Below, piece after piece: positions 1 to 11,207 of a stretch of 64,000 nt of DNA (within the stretch, counting starts at the first letter, position 1; each line of letters starts with the position of its first letter). Source of the DNA: Athripsodes cinereus (Eukaryota; Arthropoda; Insecta; Trichoptera; Leptoceridae); NCBI GenBank assembly GCA_947579605.1, contig OX388320.1, positions 2,790,001 to 2,854,000 on the forward strand. The letters run 5' to 3'. Under the pieces are notes generated by a model. It ran no database searches, had not been told where the DNA came from, and worked only from the letters and a program-made list of their open reading frames with translations. The position numbers were made by a program, and so were the translations under genes.

Positions 1-1574
1 AATTACAATGCCACATAACTTAATGTTTTCATATACTTGATGAAATAGGGAATAGGATGAGTAAATAAAATTGAGTATTTCATTTCAAAATCATTATTTA
101 TTTTTAAACTTTGTTTTCATATACACACAATATGGAGAGAATGAATGACAATTGAAGGATATATCTAAATGAATAATATAAAACATACGAACTTGCAAAT
201 GAGCGGGAAACTCAGGATATTTCGTAAGAATGACGTTTTTCTCCAACCTCGCAGAAAAACGAGATGTTTTTGAACACAAAACACTACGTTTACTTGGTGT
301 CAAATATTGGATAATGTCCAGTTTCTCCTTTCTGGATCCTTTGGAAAACTACAAAAAATGATTTTGTTTATAAACATGCGATAATATCATTAACCTGATC
401 AGATTTGTATGCATGAAACATTTCATTCTAACGGGTAAACAAACCAAACATCAGATTGTAGGTTCTTTGTATTGTCAGATGACAGAATGGAAAACAAGTT
501 ACGTGTGTAGATATAGGAGAATAAGGACAGATAATTATATAGAACGTTTATAACATTATTATGATCATTTATAAGTATACGAATTATAATATAAACGACT
601 TTAAAATCGCAATATATTAAGATAAAAACTACAATACAAAACAACTCACCGAAAATATGACAATCCTGTTTCCTGCGAAAGTTGGATTGGATTTATAACC
701 ACAACCATTTATAGCGCACATCACCATGTTAATCATAAGATGATTCCTATTCTTCTAGATATAAAAACAAAAACCGATATGAAAAATTCAACTGATGTGC
801 CAAAACTTGAAACATTTTTAAAACAACTAAACATACAAATACAAGGGTTGGTTCATGGGAGCATAAATGTCACTCGGCGTCGTTTGACCTGAACGACCAT
901 GAAGTTGCAGTGAGTGGTGAATGTAATCCGGATAATCGTGAATAACTTAGAGCGTTTTATGACCCAATGTTATCGTAATGGCGCCATTATTTTTTACGTC
1001 TTTTTATTATTTTTTTTATTGCTTTTATAACTTAAAAAAAAATTTTTTTTTGGATTTACTTTTTGTTATAATTTCTTAAATTCGCCGACGTGTAAAAGAC
1101 GTAAATTATGAATATATTTAAATAATTAATATTTTTATTATTATTTGACTGGCGCCTTTTTATAGTAGCATTCAAGTACTTTTGTGTTTCTTTTAAATGA
1201 TAAAAATATTTTTGTCTCTAACGAAGGAATAAATTATTTTAATAGGTATCTTTAAAATTAACAGTTAAAGTAATAACTACTTGATTAGTGTATAACTAAT
1301 TGCTTTATACTTTTTTTTTAAATTATTCCATTATCTAACTTTCTGAGCTTGTATACTTCCCAAATACTTGTTACAAGTTTATATCCTAAATTTATCCAAA
1401 CGAATTCACTGAATCAGCGTCAGAAATTATAAATGACAATTACGCAGAAATCGAGTATATTTTCTGAGACTATAATTCTTATTTTGTTACACATTTTGAA
1501 AACATAGTAACATACAGTACATGAACACTATGAATGCGTACTGGCATTGTATAGGTACTTTCAAAATATGCGTC
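1..1574. other. anonymous AT-rich DNA
   Basis: No gene or recognisable repeat. Poly-A and poly-T runs are common. Around 975-1157 two TGGCGCC blocks bracket a partly self-complementary stretch, with a 9-A/9-T run near 1034-1052. This could be a decayed foldback element, but the arms are too degraded to call. Confidence 0.4.
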
Positions 1575-1893
1575 GTCGACTGATCACTCGGTGACTGTCT
1601 GAACGCAGCCCAAATGCGACCCACCGAACAAAATTTATTTCTTACAAAATGGTCGTCATTCCCCTCCCCGCGCAGCTACAAAATGTTTACCAAAGTGTCT
1701 GTCCATTACTCTATTTAGGTCCATGGCATTGAATAGGCTCCGAAACTACTGAACCGATTTGAAAAATTCTGGGAAGCTACACTATCCTCGAGTGACATAG
1801 GCTATATTATATTTTCAAAAAAATAGGGATCCTTACTAAAACTATTTTTTTAAACACCTATCTACCCGAGCGAAGTCGGTGCGGACCCCTAGT
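1575..1893 (+). mobile_element. Helitron-like 3' terminus
   Basis: The segment contains the phrase 'gaaactactgaaccgattt', common in non-autonomous arthropod repeats. It ends in a short hairpin (CCGA-GCGAAG-TCGG, about 1867-1880) followed by CTAGT. A hairpin just upstream of CTRR, with insertion before a T, is the Helitron 3' signature. No Rep/helicase coding sequence is present and the 5' end was not located, so this is a non-autonomous or truncated copy. Confidence 0.5.
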
Positions 1894-1924
1894 TTACTAT
1901 AAAGTAGGATGTACCTTATATTAT

Positions 1925-2060
1925 CGTGGTTAGATGAAAGAAATCACTACTATTGTGATAATCTCGCCACCTCATGTCTTCACATTTTTTTATGAAAATT
2001 AACTAATTTGTTGGTTTTGTTTTGTAACTGATGATGTGCGAAAAGAATAAAATAAATAAG
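1925..2060 (+). repeat. LINE-T tail, ATCAC/GTGAT hairpin variant
   Basis: Non-coding 3' end of a non-LTR retrotransposon. It has a GATGAAAG lead, a hairpin with arms ATCAC (1943-1947) and GTGAT (1955-1959), then CTCGCC (1963-1968), and ends in an AATAAAATAAATAA stretch. The same layout recurs at 57085-57215 and, inverted, at 4790-4862. Confidence 0.55.
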
Positions 2061-3650
2061 TTAATAAATTATTGAATTGTGATTGCTTATGTAGTTCGTA
2101 AATGCTTTTTGATTGAATGAGAAATTTGTGATTTTTTGTATGATTTTATACAATATATATTTGATCCCCACAAAGTAGTGAAATTATTGTTTTCCTTAGA
2201 ATTATGCTATTAATATGCCGTAGAATCAAAGATGAATACATTCGCGTATGAATCATAAACACATTCAATACAATTAATTATTTGACTGCAACCGGCGACA
2301 AATCCAAATAGAAGAATGCTGACATTATTTTTATTTCTTACCTTTTTTAGCTTCTTTAATTTTTTCTTCTTAGCTTTTTTTATTCGGGTATTTGTTGTCT
2401 TGATGGTACTTTCCATGAAATCATCACTTCGAGGGTATCATTTGTATAATAATATTTTTATTCACTTTTCTGGGATGATGTTTTGTTAGTTGGTTAGCTA
2501 GAATATATTGCCCCCAGGCAATAAGTTCGCCTATTTGATCATTATTAAAAATATATAATTATAAGTAAACTTAAGTAGTGATTTATAAACTTTAATTATC
2601 AATTGATAGGTTAGGCGAACAAATTTTATTAATAAAATTTTAAAAATAAATGCGGCTTTATATACATAAATTAGACACTAAAACACAAAATGTCACTTCC
2701 ACGTATGATTATTTTATGTATTTATAATGCAAACATTTTATATCTACATGTTTTTTGAATTAACTATTTTAAGGGTGGAAATTTTTTCAGCAAAACTATA
2801 AAAACATAAAACAGATTGATTGATCGAGTGTACACGATCATAACATTTAGTTCGTGTTGTTGCCGCAAATGTGAAGAGAGCGACGGCGGAAGGTTTATCT
2901 CTACTGCCGTATATCCGACACCTTCCGAATATTAACGAACTCTGACGAAAAAACACGAACACGCCGGCAATGGGGTTTTGTACAAACTTATTTCCGTAGC
3001 GATTACTATTATATTATATACTCTTATATACGTATATTTATAATAATAAATAACATGCCACCGATGAAGTGTACCTATGCCTAAACTATCCACTTCGCTA
3101 CATAAAGTTGAAAAGATTTTTTCCCCGTATATCGATGCTCCGTTGTAGCTCAGCGATAACATTCTAAACTCAGCATTTACCTATATCAATTGGACGCTCT
3201 TTACTTGAGAAAGGAAAATGAATCAAACAACAACTAAACAACATATTATTCTCTTATTGTTTTAGTCTTTAAAAACTTAATTAGATCATCCATTTATTGT
3301 TTAGAATGATGAAATATGGAATATAATATTGCAATATATAATTACGGTCTCACTGCAGTTGAAATGTTAGCCATTTTATTTATTTATTGCTATGTTGTCT
3401 GTTATTGTAAAATGTCATAATAATTAATTAGGTAGATATAATTACTTTGGTATGTAGGTACCTACCTACTTTTTATTTTTATTCAATGCACCTGGACTTT
3501 AATTACCCAAGTAGGTTCTCGTTATTTTAAAATAAGCCTTGTAATAATTTGTAAAATAAAAATAATTCATCCATTTCTGTAATACCAAAATTAGCTGTTA
3601 GTCTCCCACTCTTTTTTGTAGATCAAGTAGATATAAAACATATACCTATA
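2061..3650. other. anonymous DNA with a diverged LINE-T tail
   Basis: Mostly unassigned. Near 2490-2531 there is a LINE-T-like tail whose hairpin arms are ATTGCC (2507-2512) and GGCAAT (2517-2522), followed by TTCGCC. A relatively GC-rich patch at 2820-3160 has no recognisable coding similarity and no splice or tRNA structure that I can support. Confidence 0.4.
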
Positions 3651-3654
3651 TCAT

Positions 3655-3890
3655 ATACCACAATTGAGGTAGCCAGCAGACTAGCTGCATGTATTCACTG
3701 TGTCGGTGTTTCGGTTGTAGAATTCCATAGCAAACTAAATAAAAGATATGTTTTATTCTACTATTTGATTTATTTGACGAGAAAGACGTCTTTCGTCTTA
3801 TTAGTACATTGTCAACATTGACTGTGTCCTAACAAGACGAAAGAGAATAAATCGCACAGAAGAATAAAACATTTGTTGTACCTATTTATT
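3655..3890. repeat. SINE-S fragment followed by repeat P
   Basis: 3655-3690 is a short inverted fragment of SINE-S ('gtagccagcagactagctgc'). It is followed by repeat P: a GAATTCCATAG-type block, an ATAAAA/TTTTATT block, and two inverted copies of the AGACGTCTTTCGTC / TTAG-ACATTGTCAA motif (3782-3815 and 3819-3850). Other repeat P copies lie near 16085, 25940, 27895, 39790 and 49190. Confidence 0.5.
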
Positions 3891-4047
3891 CGGTAAGAGA
3901 CCTATTCTTTGCCCTAGAACTCCGCGAAGCACATTTTTTCATATTGAAATATTTTGAATTTTTGTATTCTTGTTTATACTTTGTCTATTTATCTATTTTA
4001 TACTTCTTGTTCACCATCATTCAGATACACAGTATACACAAGAAAAT

Positions 4048-4756
4048 GATTGAAGAGCTACAACTAGCATCATCCCAAATTAGTCTTGAAATGAATATAG
4101 GTAAAACCAAAATCATGTCCCCGAAAAACAGCAGCATAATGATAAAAGGGAAAATAATAGAAGCTGTGGATGATTATGTTTACCTGGTTCATAAAATAAA
4201 GCTGGGCAAGGAAAATCAAACGGCAGAAATTGCTAGATTAATAGGATTGGGATAGGTTTCATTCTCAAAACTTAAATATATATTTAAAAATAATGAAGTC
4301 CCCATAAGTCTTAAAAGAAAACTTTACGATTCATGTGTCCTGCCAGTGATTACATATGGGCTAGAAACTATGACGCTAACACTTGCGAGCAAAAGAAAAC
4401 TGAGGTGTGTACAGCGTGCCATGGAGAGGCAAATGCTAGGTATCAGCTTGAGAGACAAAATAAGAAATGAAACCATCCGACAAAATACAAAAGTCGTTGA
4501 CGTTGTTGATAAAGTCTCTAAGCTGAAATGGCAATGGGCTGGTCACGTGTTGAGACGAGAGGATGGCAGATGGACTTCCAGAATTCTTGAATGGAGACCG
4601 TGGGAGGACAAAAGAAGCGTAGGAAGACCCCAAAAAAGATGGGTTGACGATATTGTCCAGATGATGGGGAAACAGTGGTATCGTGTTGCTCGAGATAGGA
4701 AAGTGTGGAAAAGTTTTGAAGAGGCCTATATCCAGCAGTGGAGAGAAGAGGGCTAG
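4048..4756 (+). pseudogene. LINE-B: RTE-like reverse transcriptase C-terminal remnant, frameshifted
   Basis: Two reading frames together encode the end of a non-LTR retrotransposon polymerase. The first (to 4255) reads MNIGKTKIMS and, further on, a degraded YVYLG-type strand (YVYLVHKI), which follow the reverse-transcriptase catalytic domain. The second (to 4756) reads VLPVITYGLETMTL, then AMERQMLGISL, LKWQWAGHVLRRED, SVGRPQKRW and EAYIQQW. This series is typical of endonuclease-reverse transcriptases of RTE-like insect LINEs. The frames are separated by a stop at 4253-4255 and a shift, and the endonuclease and catalytic YADD parts are missing. It is therefore a 5'-truncated dead copy. The clade assignment is from memory of these motifs and is less certain than the identification as LINE polymerase. 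Confidence 0.8.
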
Positions 4757-4789
4757 CAGTAAGTAAGTAAGTATAGGTACAAGAAAAAA

Positions 4790-4862
4790 TGTGATGATGT
4801 GCAGTGGCGAGATTATCACTACATAGTGATTTCTTCCATCTAACTACGTCACATTAACACTA
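4790..4862 (-). repeat. inverted LINE-T tail, ATCAC hairpin variant
   Basis: Read on the minus strand: GATGGAAGAAATCACT, a hairpin (ATCAC at 4826-4830, GTGAT at 4815-4819 in plus coordinates), then TCTCGCCACTGCACATC. It sits immediately after the LINE-B remnant in opposite orientation, so it is a separate insertion. Confidence 0.5.
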
Positions 4863-5144
4863 AACAGAAATAAAAATAATAATAGTAAAAACACAAACAA
4901 TAAGAAAAATAGCTACATAAATTAGATTGAAAAAAAAAAATTGAAAAAACTACAATCCACAGACCCAACACTCCAAAGGAACCGGGAGCTATAGGAAGGG
5001 GTTAGGGGACGGATGTTGAGTTAGAAGACAATAAATACTTCTTGACAGAGTATTTAAACCCATTAAAAGATTGAGATATTCTATGAGAAGAATGGAGATT
5101 ATTTCAGCAATGAGCACCACATACTGATAATGATTGATTACTGA
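4863..5144. other. anonymous AT-rich DNA
   Basis: No gene or repeat recognised. Confidence 0.4.
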
Positions 5145-5655
5145 GAATAATGAGTCCCCGACGAAGAGTAGGTTTCCCATTCTTTTCAGAAAGTTTTCGA
5201 GTGTCCTGTAAAAGGAACGTATTCGTAAAACATCATGATTGTATCAAGGCATTTTACACCTTAGCGATGACGTATGCCTCTCATCATGAATGTCTTGCTA
5301 CTCCATTAAACGTCGCTGAAGAAATCATCCGCCGTCATCGTTAACTTTTATATGCACAGAGAGGACGACTTCCATATTTATTACGTGTGAGTACTTACCT
5401 AGTCCACTGATTGAGAAATCCCGTGACTTTCTTCAATAATTTGGAATGAAAAATTTCATAAATCTTTTCCGCGTAAAAAACAGCGCAGCGAAGATTTTTT
5501 TGAATTACATGTAAAAAAAAATGTGGACATTCAGAACCAGGACATGAAAACCATGGATGCCACCATGGATGACAATCTTTATATTTATTATATGCAGTCA
5601 GATCACTGGCTACCCCACTTGTAGAATATGCTGTGATGGTATAGTACAAGTATTA
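5145..5655 (+). repeat. SINE-S copy in two pieces
   Basis: 5145-5345 matches the head and middle of SINE-S ('gttttcgagtgtcctgtaaa', then a TTAGCGATGA block and TCATGAATGTCTTG). 5515-5655 matches the end ('tggctaccccacttgtagaa', then GTGATGGTATAGTA). About 170 bp between them is unrelated or too diverged, so this is either one interrupted copy or two. Confidence 0.55.
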
Positions 5656-6110
5656 GTACCTATTAGACATTTAGAATTAGGATGCATACACGTCTCATCG
5701 CTGAAAATATGCACCTTAAATATTACAGAAGTAGATCTACAACGTATTTTTAGGGTTGAAAGAGAGTTACTGACTGAAATACTTCAAATAGACTTGACAT
5801 TTCTATAGATAGGTATCTTTTTTCTTATTCATAAAATTCCTCGTGTAGGTACGTGCGTCGATTTCTCTATCTCGATATGCGTCAGTTTTTAAAATTTGAT
5901 CCATGTATAAATCACATAAGTGTTCTACTTTACTTTACTCTATTTTACTATGATTCTCTTTTGTTTTATTATGCTTTATTTTACTACTTCGAGGGATTTG
6001 ATGTTTACTGTGGATTTATGTGGAAATTATTATTGTTGTAAAAAAAATGTATATTTATCCCAATATACACATTGGAATTTGAAAATTTGAATTTCCTTTA
6101 TCCATCTATA
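5656..6110. other. anonymous AT-rich DNA
   Basis: TTTTACT-type simple sequence around 5925-5990; nothing else recognised. Confidence 0.4.
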
Positions 6111-6118
6111 GTCTATAC

Positions 6119-6478
6119 CAGAGGTTCCAAAACTTTTTTTTTCTCATAGACCACTTTTAAAAATTTTCTGGTACTGGTGGACCCCCTGTATTTCTACCCC
6201 CCCCCGTCGCTAAATTTTCGAAATGGTATAATTATTTGAAATATTTCAAAAACTCCTCGGTTTTCTTACAGAATATTTTCTCACATTACCTTTTTCTACA
6301 ATGTAATGGGTATTTGTATCGACTATATTGTTTATGTCAATATCTGGTGCTTTTACCGAATATCCAATACTTTAGCTATGGATTCGTGGACACCCTTTTA
6401 CAACTCGTGGACCCCCATTTTTTAGTCACGCCATCGTGGACCCCCGGGGGTCCATATGGATCACTTTGGGAATCACTG
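6119..6478. mobile_element. hAT-like MITE, 360 bp
   Basis: Termini are CAGAGGTTCCAAAACTT and, at the right end, TTTGGGAATCACTG: imperfect inverted repeats of the hAT type (CAGTGGTTCCCAAA). Flanking 8-mers GTCTATAC (6111-6118) and ATCTATAC (6479-6486) match at 7 of 8 positions, as expected of a hAT target-site duplication. The interior is non-coding (GTGGACCCC repeats, poly-C at 6199-6207). It interrupts the tail of the SINE-S copy that resumes at 6481. Confidence 0.75.
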
Positions 6479-6480
6479 AT

Positions 6481-6600
6481 CTATACCATCACGGCATATC
6501 CCACAAGCGGGGTAGCCAGTAGATTAACTGCATGTAATAAACATGCGTGCATAAACTCTCAGTGCCAACAAAAAGTAAGTCGTTCAGGATAATCGCTGAA
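6481..6600 (-). repeat. SINE-S copy (inverted), interrupted by the hAT-like MITE
   Basis: Reads CTATACCATCACGGCATATC, then GGGGTAGCCAGTAGA, a TGCATGTAATAAACATGC block and the GATAATCGCTGAATTTGA block. Its 3' TATAG tail continues on the other side of the MITE at 6105-6118. Confidence 0.7.
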
Positions 6601-7184
6601 TTTGAACTGTCTTTTTGATTTTTATTTAGGTATTAATTTATTTTATTTTATACTTCATTGGTTGCAATATTTCAAATCAATACAAAGTATTATGAAAATA
6701 TCAGTTATAAAATCCAATGTACGGAGGGCTGGTTTATCGCTAGAATGCGATGTCTTTCTGCTAACCCGATTATACAATTAATTAAAATTAAAGAAACATA
6801 CATAAGAAATAAATATATCAACAGAAATAGTAGAAATAAAAATAAAACATATACACACATTTAGACCATAAACAAGCAGTATGCATAATAAGTAGGTATT
6901 TATTGTTTCTAATTTATTTATTGCATTATATTTTTTTAACAAAAACTATTGTTTTATTATTTTTTATATTATTTTAATTAAAATTATAAATACCCACTCC
7001 GTGTATTTGTTGAATTTTTAATAATGTGTATGAATATTAATCCTAAACTCTTATTGTAATTTAATGCTTCTCTAACAGTTTAACTCTTCGGCCAATTTCT
7101 ACCATAGGTTATCCAGTAGTACGAGTATCATAATTGTATTTATTATTATTATCTTTCACTGTATACCGTTATAAGATACCATAG
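6601..7184. other. anonymous AT-rich DNA
   Basis: No recognisable gene or repeat. Confidence 0.4.
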
Positions 7185-7450
7185 AAGTGCTCAGATGGCA
7201 ATATGGGGGTTAGGAGGTGCATCTCGCCCAGTGAATGCAATATTATGTATATGAATAATAATTATGCCATGAAATTCAGCTATGTAGAGGAATAAATCAT
7301 TATAATTATAATCTGTAGATACCCCTTCCCCAGCTCACATCTGGATGCCCCATGATATGTTGTAACAGTGCACAGTGAAAGTAAATGAAAAGAAATACAA
7401 CTATGATCGTCAATATATATTTTCCAATTGAATACCTACTTATTGAATAA
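7185..7450 (+). repeat. dispersed repeat R2, copy 1
   Basis: Shares ordered blocks with 39905-40195: AGAAGT..CAGATGGCAA, GCAT/TATTAT then CATGAAATTCA, TAATCTGTA, CCAGCTCA, TGCCCCAT, TGTAACA, ACAGTGAAAG, ATACAAC and ATCGTCAAT. No coding potential; the type is unknown. Confidence 0.6.
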
Positions 7451-7944
7451 CCTATAGTAGGAATCAACCCCCCTAATGAAGAATAAAATAAATATAAAAA
7501 TATAAACATGAAACATTATTGGGAGCAGGTAGGGGTATATTGGTATAAAGGCGGGTAATAGGAGAATATAGGAGGGTGGGGGGAAGGTTTGTATATTAAT
7601 TATTTAATTGAAGCGGATGTTTTTTGATTTCTATAAACTGTAAGATTTATTATCTCCCATCCCTTTGGGTATTTGACAATAATTCTACATTACTTAATTT
7701 GAATGAACGTTTTTCTTCTGTTATGAATCAAATATTGTTTACAGTGAAAATGATAGGTACAGTGTTTTATTTTAAATCTATTTTAATTGTATTAACATAG
7801 ACTTACTAAGTTATTCCAAGTATTACCTATACAATCATTATAATATTACGTTAATTAAAGGAGCCAAAAATTGACAGCCGATGGCAAAATCACTGGAAAT
7901 GGTGGAAGCCAAAACAAATTAAACGAAGAAGAAGAAAGGAACAG
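7451..7944. other. anonymous AT-rich DNA
   Basis: Contains G-rich strings at 7550-7590 but no recognised element. Confidence 0.4.
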
Positions 7945-8375
7945 AATGGGGAACTTTAAAAAAAAAATCAGCTCAAAAAATAGCACAGAAAATTAGAAAA
8001 ATTATGGTGTTTTTTATATTTTTTTAAACGTGCATTTTTAAGGCTTTTATCACCATTTGAAAAAGCAATTTTCGCACTTCGCCGCAAAAAGGTCCACCCA
8101 TGGCGGAACAGGTGTGTGACGTCATTAAACGCCACAGAAAATACTACGAGTCAAATTTATGCCAATACAACAAATCGCCCAACAACGTCACAACGGGCTA
8201 ATTCAATGACATGGCGTTTTTTTTAAATTTTGACAGAAAATATGGATTTTTAAAATGTATATAATGAATGAAAAGTTTTATTTTATTGTTTCTTATTAGG
8301 ATATTCGTGATCAGCGTATATTTATTAATATAAATTGATAACATTTATTCATATTCCTCACACAAGCATGTTCCC
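7945..8375 (+). mobile_element. MITE-X, uninterrupted copy
   Basis: About 430 bp of non-coding repeat with landmarks TGGGGAACT, TCAGCTCAAAAAATA, AAGGCTTTTATCACCATTTG, CGCCGCAAAAAGG, CCATGGCGGAACAG, GTGTGACGTCATTAAACG, ACTCGTAGTA (inverted) and a right end near CATATTCCTCACAC. The same landmarks appear in reverse order and orientation at 52686-53812, where the copy is split by a LINE. Class not determined. Confidence 0.65.
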
Positions 8376-8945
8376 CAAATAAAAAGTTTTGTAGCGGTTT
8401 TGGTGTTGTGGAAAATGATTGCATATAAAAATGAAATCTGACTAGCGTTCGTGTGAATGGGATGACTAATCTTATGGGATGACTCATTCTTTGTATTGTG
8501 ATGTTATTTGTACACATATACCTGTCTTGTTGAGCTGATATTATTTCGCAATAAATAGGAAATGATGAGTAAAAACTTTAAATTCTTATGATTCACTTTA
8601 CAACACTTTATAAACCACCTACGACGCTATTTGAAATTTTTTTCAAGAATGATTCGTCATTTGGGCCAAACACGGAAGGATTTTTTTTATTACATACAAC
8701 TTTATTTTATATATTATTATATCTATACCAAATAATCTTTATTCTTCCCTCTAATTGCACAAATCACTCGAATCGGGTGGATTGCCGTAACCGATTAATC
8801 TTCCCTCTCATTTGTACAACAGGTATTTATGCATTTTTTTTTGTATCGGATTAAAATAACACTATCTTGATTTTGTATTTCATTGCGAATATTATGAACA
8901 TAATTTAATCTGAATTTATTTTGTAAAACTTCATATTATCTATTA
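8376..8945. other. anonymous AT-rich DNA
   Basis: Nothing recognised. Confidence 0.4.
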
Positions 8946-8949
8946 GTAA

Positions 8950-9125
8950 CAAATACATCAGGCACCCAGGACTGCTCATCGCTATCGCTGAAGGTAGGTC
9001 CGAAGGCAAGGACCAGCTGAAAAGAGTCATACGTAGAGCTGAAGAGACTGGCTGAGAATAAAGAGGAATGGAGAAGAAAATTCAAACTCGTTGCAGACCA
9101 ATCCAATGGATTGTGACTCATTACA
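8950..9125 (+). pseudogene. LINE-C polymerase C-terminal remnant, copy 1
   Basis: The DNA ending in AACTCGTTGCAGACCAAT, CCAATGGATTGTGACTCATT matches the intact tail at 43012-43227. The frame with RLAENKEEWRRKFKLVADQ is visible but interrupted upstream. 5'-truncated non-LTR fragment. Confidence 0.6.
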
Positions 9126-9195
9126 TATATAACAAATACAAATGTTATTTCAAGTTATATTATATTTAAAATTGAATTAAAAAACATTTTTTATT

Positions 9196-9218
9196 CCACT
9201 ATGAGATTCTCATAGTGG
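9196..9218. repeat. perfect 10-bp inverted repeat, 3-nt loop
   Basis: CCACTATGAG / CTCATAGTGG around ATT. Isolated in otherwise unassigned sequence. Confidence 0.6.
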
Positions 9219-9655
9219 ATCTTTTATAATTCATTTCTACAAAGTTTCACTAGAAAACATAGAATATTTATTTACTTGTTACTTTATTTTGAAAACCTAC
9301 GCCACGATAATAAGGTAACAGTAAAACTTTTTTTCAACAAGATGAAAAGAAAAACAATAATCTATTATTAGTATTTTCGTTTTCTAGTAGTAATTACAAT
9401 GTTGAAATACTTTGAACGGCCATCCCGTTTTTTTTAATCTTCAGAACTAAAATATTAAAAGCCGTTTATTTAATAAGACACCCCCTTAGTCGTCAAAAAA
9501 GGCAAGTTTTCGAAAGAGGAGAAGGACACACTTTTTTAAATACCGATTTTAGTTAAAGATGTCATTGTAGTCAATTTATGTTGGGTCCAATTAACATTTC
9601 CCATACTTAAGTACTATTATGCCTACTTTCGTTTCATTAGAATTTTACTAGTACG
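9219..9655. other. anonymous AT-rich DNA
   Basis: Nothing recognised. Confidence 0.4.
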
Positions 9656-9826
9656 ATTTCGTCAGTAGCCTGGAGGAGGAGTCTTAGCTTCATGAACAAG
9701 AGGAGCGGTCGATTCTTGGTGCCGGCACACTCCCTTTTCATCACACAAGCGTTTAGCTCACTGTGGAAGGTGTACGAGGTTGTACTATTTGGGTTTATAA
9801 CAAAAACTCAGATATATCTTAAAAAA
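9656..9826 (+). repeat. SINE-T (tRNA-derived), diverged copy
   Basis: GTCAGTAGCCTGGAGG corresponds to a tRNA box A region and GGTCGATTCTTG to box B. The body (GCCGGCACACTCCCTTTTCA, GTGTACGAGGTTGT) and tail (TTTGGGTTTATAACAAAAAC, CAGATATATCTT) match the better copies at 12393 and 55259. Confidence 0.75.
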
Positions 9827-10702
9827 ACTTCTTTAGAGTTTTTAGCATGATATGTCCATGGTTACAATTTCAAAGATGGCTTATTTATTTTATTATTGGA
9901 CAAAATAGTGTAGTTTGCGTGCCAAAGCATCTTAAATAATCAAATAAATAGGTTTGAATCATATAAAGTAATTCTGCATGATTCGAGGTCTGATTTGAAG
10001 GACTTGATTTTTCAAATGAAGCAAAATAACAGGGTGGAGTTTGACTGATTGTTAAAAAGTATTGTTTTAAGTTTTTTTTTGTAATTTATTTAAAATCTTA
10101 AATACTGAGGACGCCTTGTGAAAAAAATACATACCTACATAAACTTTTAATTAATTCATTTTAAATATTATTATTGAAAAATATGTCAATTTCTGCTGGG
10201 ATTATTACAGTTTCGTCGATACAATCCCAGAGATAGAGAAAAAGGAGAAAGAACTGTTGGATAATAGATTAATGGATAAATAAAAAATATATCTGCGTTG
10301 AAAATATATCTATTGAATACGAGGGCGTAACTAGAAGCTAAAAGATACTATGAAAGTAGACAAAAAAATACATAAATATGAAAGAAATCATTAGAGCTGA
10401 CAGTTACTCCTTCACTAGATGTCAGACATAATAACTATACAATGGAAAAAAGACTGGTACTTTATTTCACTGAATTTCTATGATTCTAGTGATTTGATAA
10501 AGGTGAGAGAAAACTAAAGCAAGCAAGCATGAAGCAAGTTGACATTCGCAATGAGAAAAAATAAATTTTGCTAAGTTGCTACGCCTACTAGCAAAACTTC
10601 TGCTTACACCTACGCCCTTATTTAAATTTACACTAATACTTAGGTACCTACTTCAGTTTACTCAATACAAAAAAATATGAATAAATATTCGTGCGTTGAA
10701 CA
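9827..10702. other. anonymous AT-rich DNA
   Basis: Nothing recognised. Confidence 0.4.
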
Positions 10703-10853
10703 GAGTTCGTCGATAACCTAGGGGTAGAGTCTCAGCCTCGTGCGCAAGGGGTGCGCGGTTCGATCCCAGGTGCTGGCAAAATTTCCCTTTCACGACACAA
10801 GCTTTTAGTTTCGTGTAAAGTTGTATTTGGATTTATAACCAAAATTTAAAAAA
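10703..10853 (+). repeat. SINE-T (tRNA-derived)
   Basis: GAGTTCGTCGATAACCTAGG and GGGTAGAG form the box A region. GGTTCGATCCC (about 10757-10767) is a perfect tRNA box B. The body TTTCACGACACAAGCTTTTA is intact and the tail is slightly truncated. Confidence 0.85.
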
Positions 10854-11207
10854 AAAGTCAAAATCAATAGATAAGGAATTCTTTGAACTAACATGGCATC
10901 TCAATTAACAACAGCGTTTTCTTTATTGTCTCGCGAGTATTTCTCGTGGCTTACGATTAATTTTGTTTTTTTTTTTTTATCGTTGGGCATTAATTTTAGT
11001 TTGCATGTTTCTTACATGCAGCTGATCTGCTGGCTACCCCAACTGTGGGATATGCCGTGATGGTAGTACACTATTTTTTGTCTTTTTATTGAATATGTTT
11101 CATTTAATATTTAATTTTTAATAAACTATGGATCATGGACACATTTTTATATTGCATGCATAACTATGGTGTGTATTGTGTGTATAAATCTTAAACTTTT
11201 CATTTAA
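10854..11207. other. unassigned DNA containing a SINE-S fragment at 10995-11075
   Basis: 10995-11075 (+) is the last ~80 bp of SINE-S: GCATGTTTCTTACATGCAGC, CTGGCTACCCCAACTGTGGG, ATGCCGTGATGG. The remainder is unassigned. Confidence 0.6.

Noticed and set aside
2024..2050. CTGATGATGTGCGAAAAGAA as a hammerhead core
   Set aside because: Only five bases separate CTGATGA and GAAA, so stem II cannot form. The string is part of a LINE-T tail variant (compare 57185-57205).
2932..3162. 76-codon frame in a GC-richer patch as a host exon
   Set aside because: No recognisable protein similarity and no convincing splice sites.
3138..3175. GTTGTAGCTCAGCGATA as a tRNA gene
   Set aside because: A box A-like string only; no box B at the right distance and no acceptor stem pairing.
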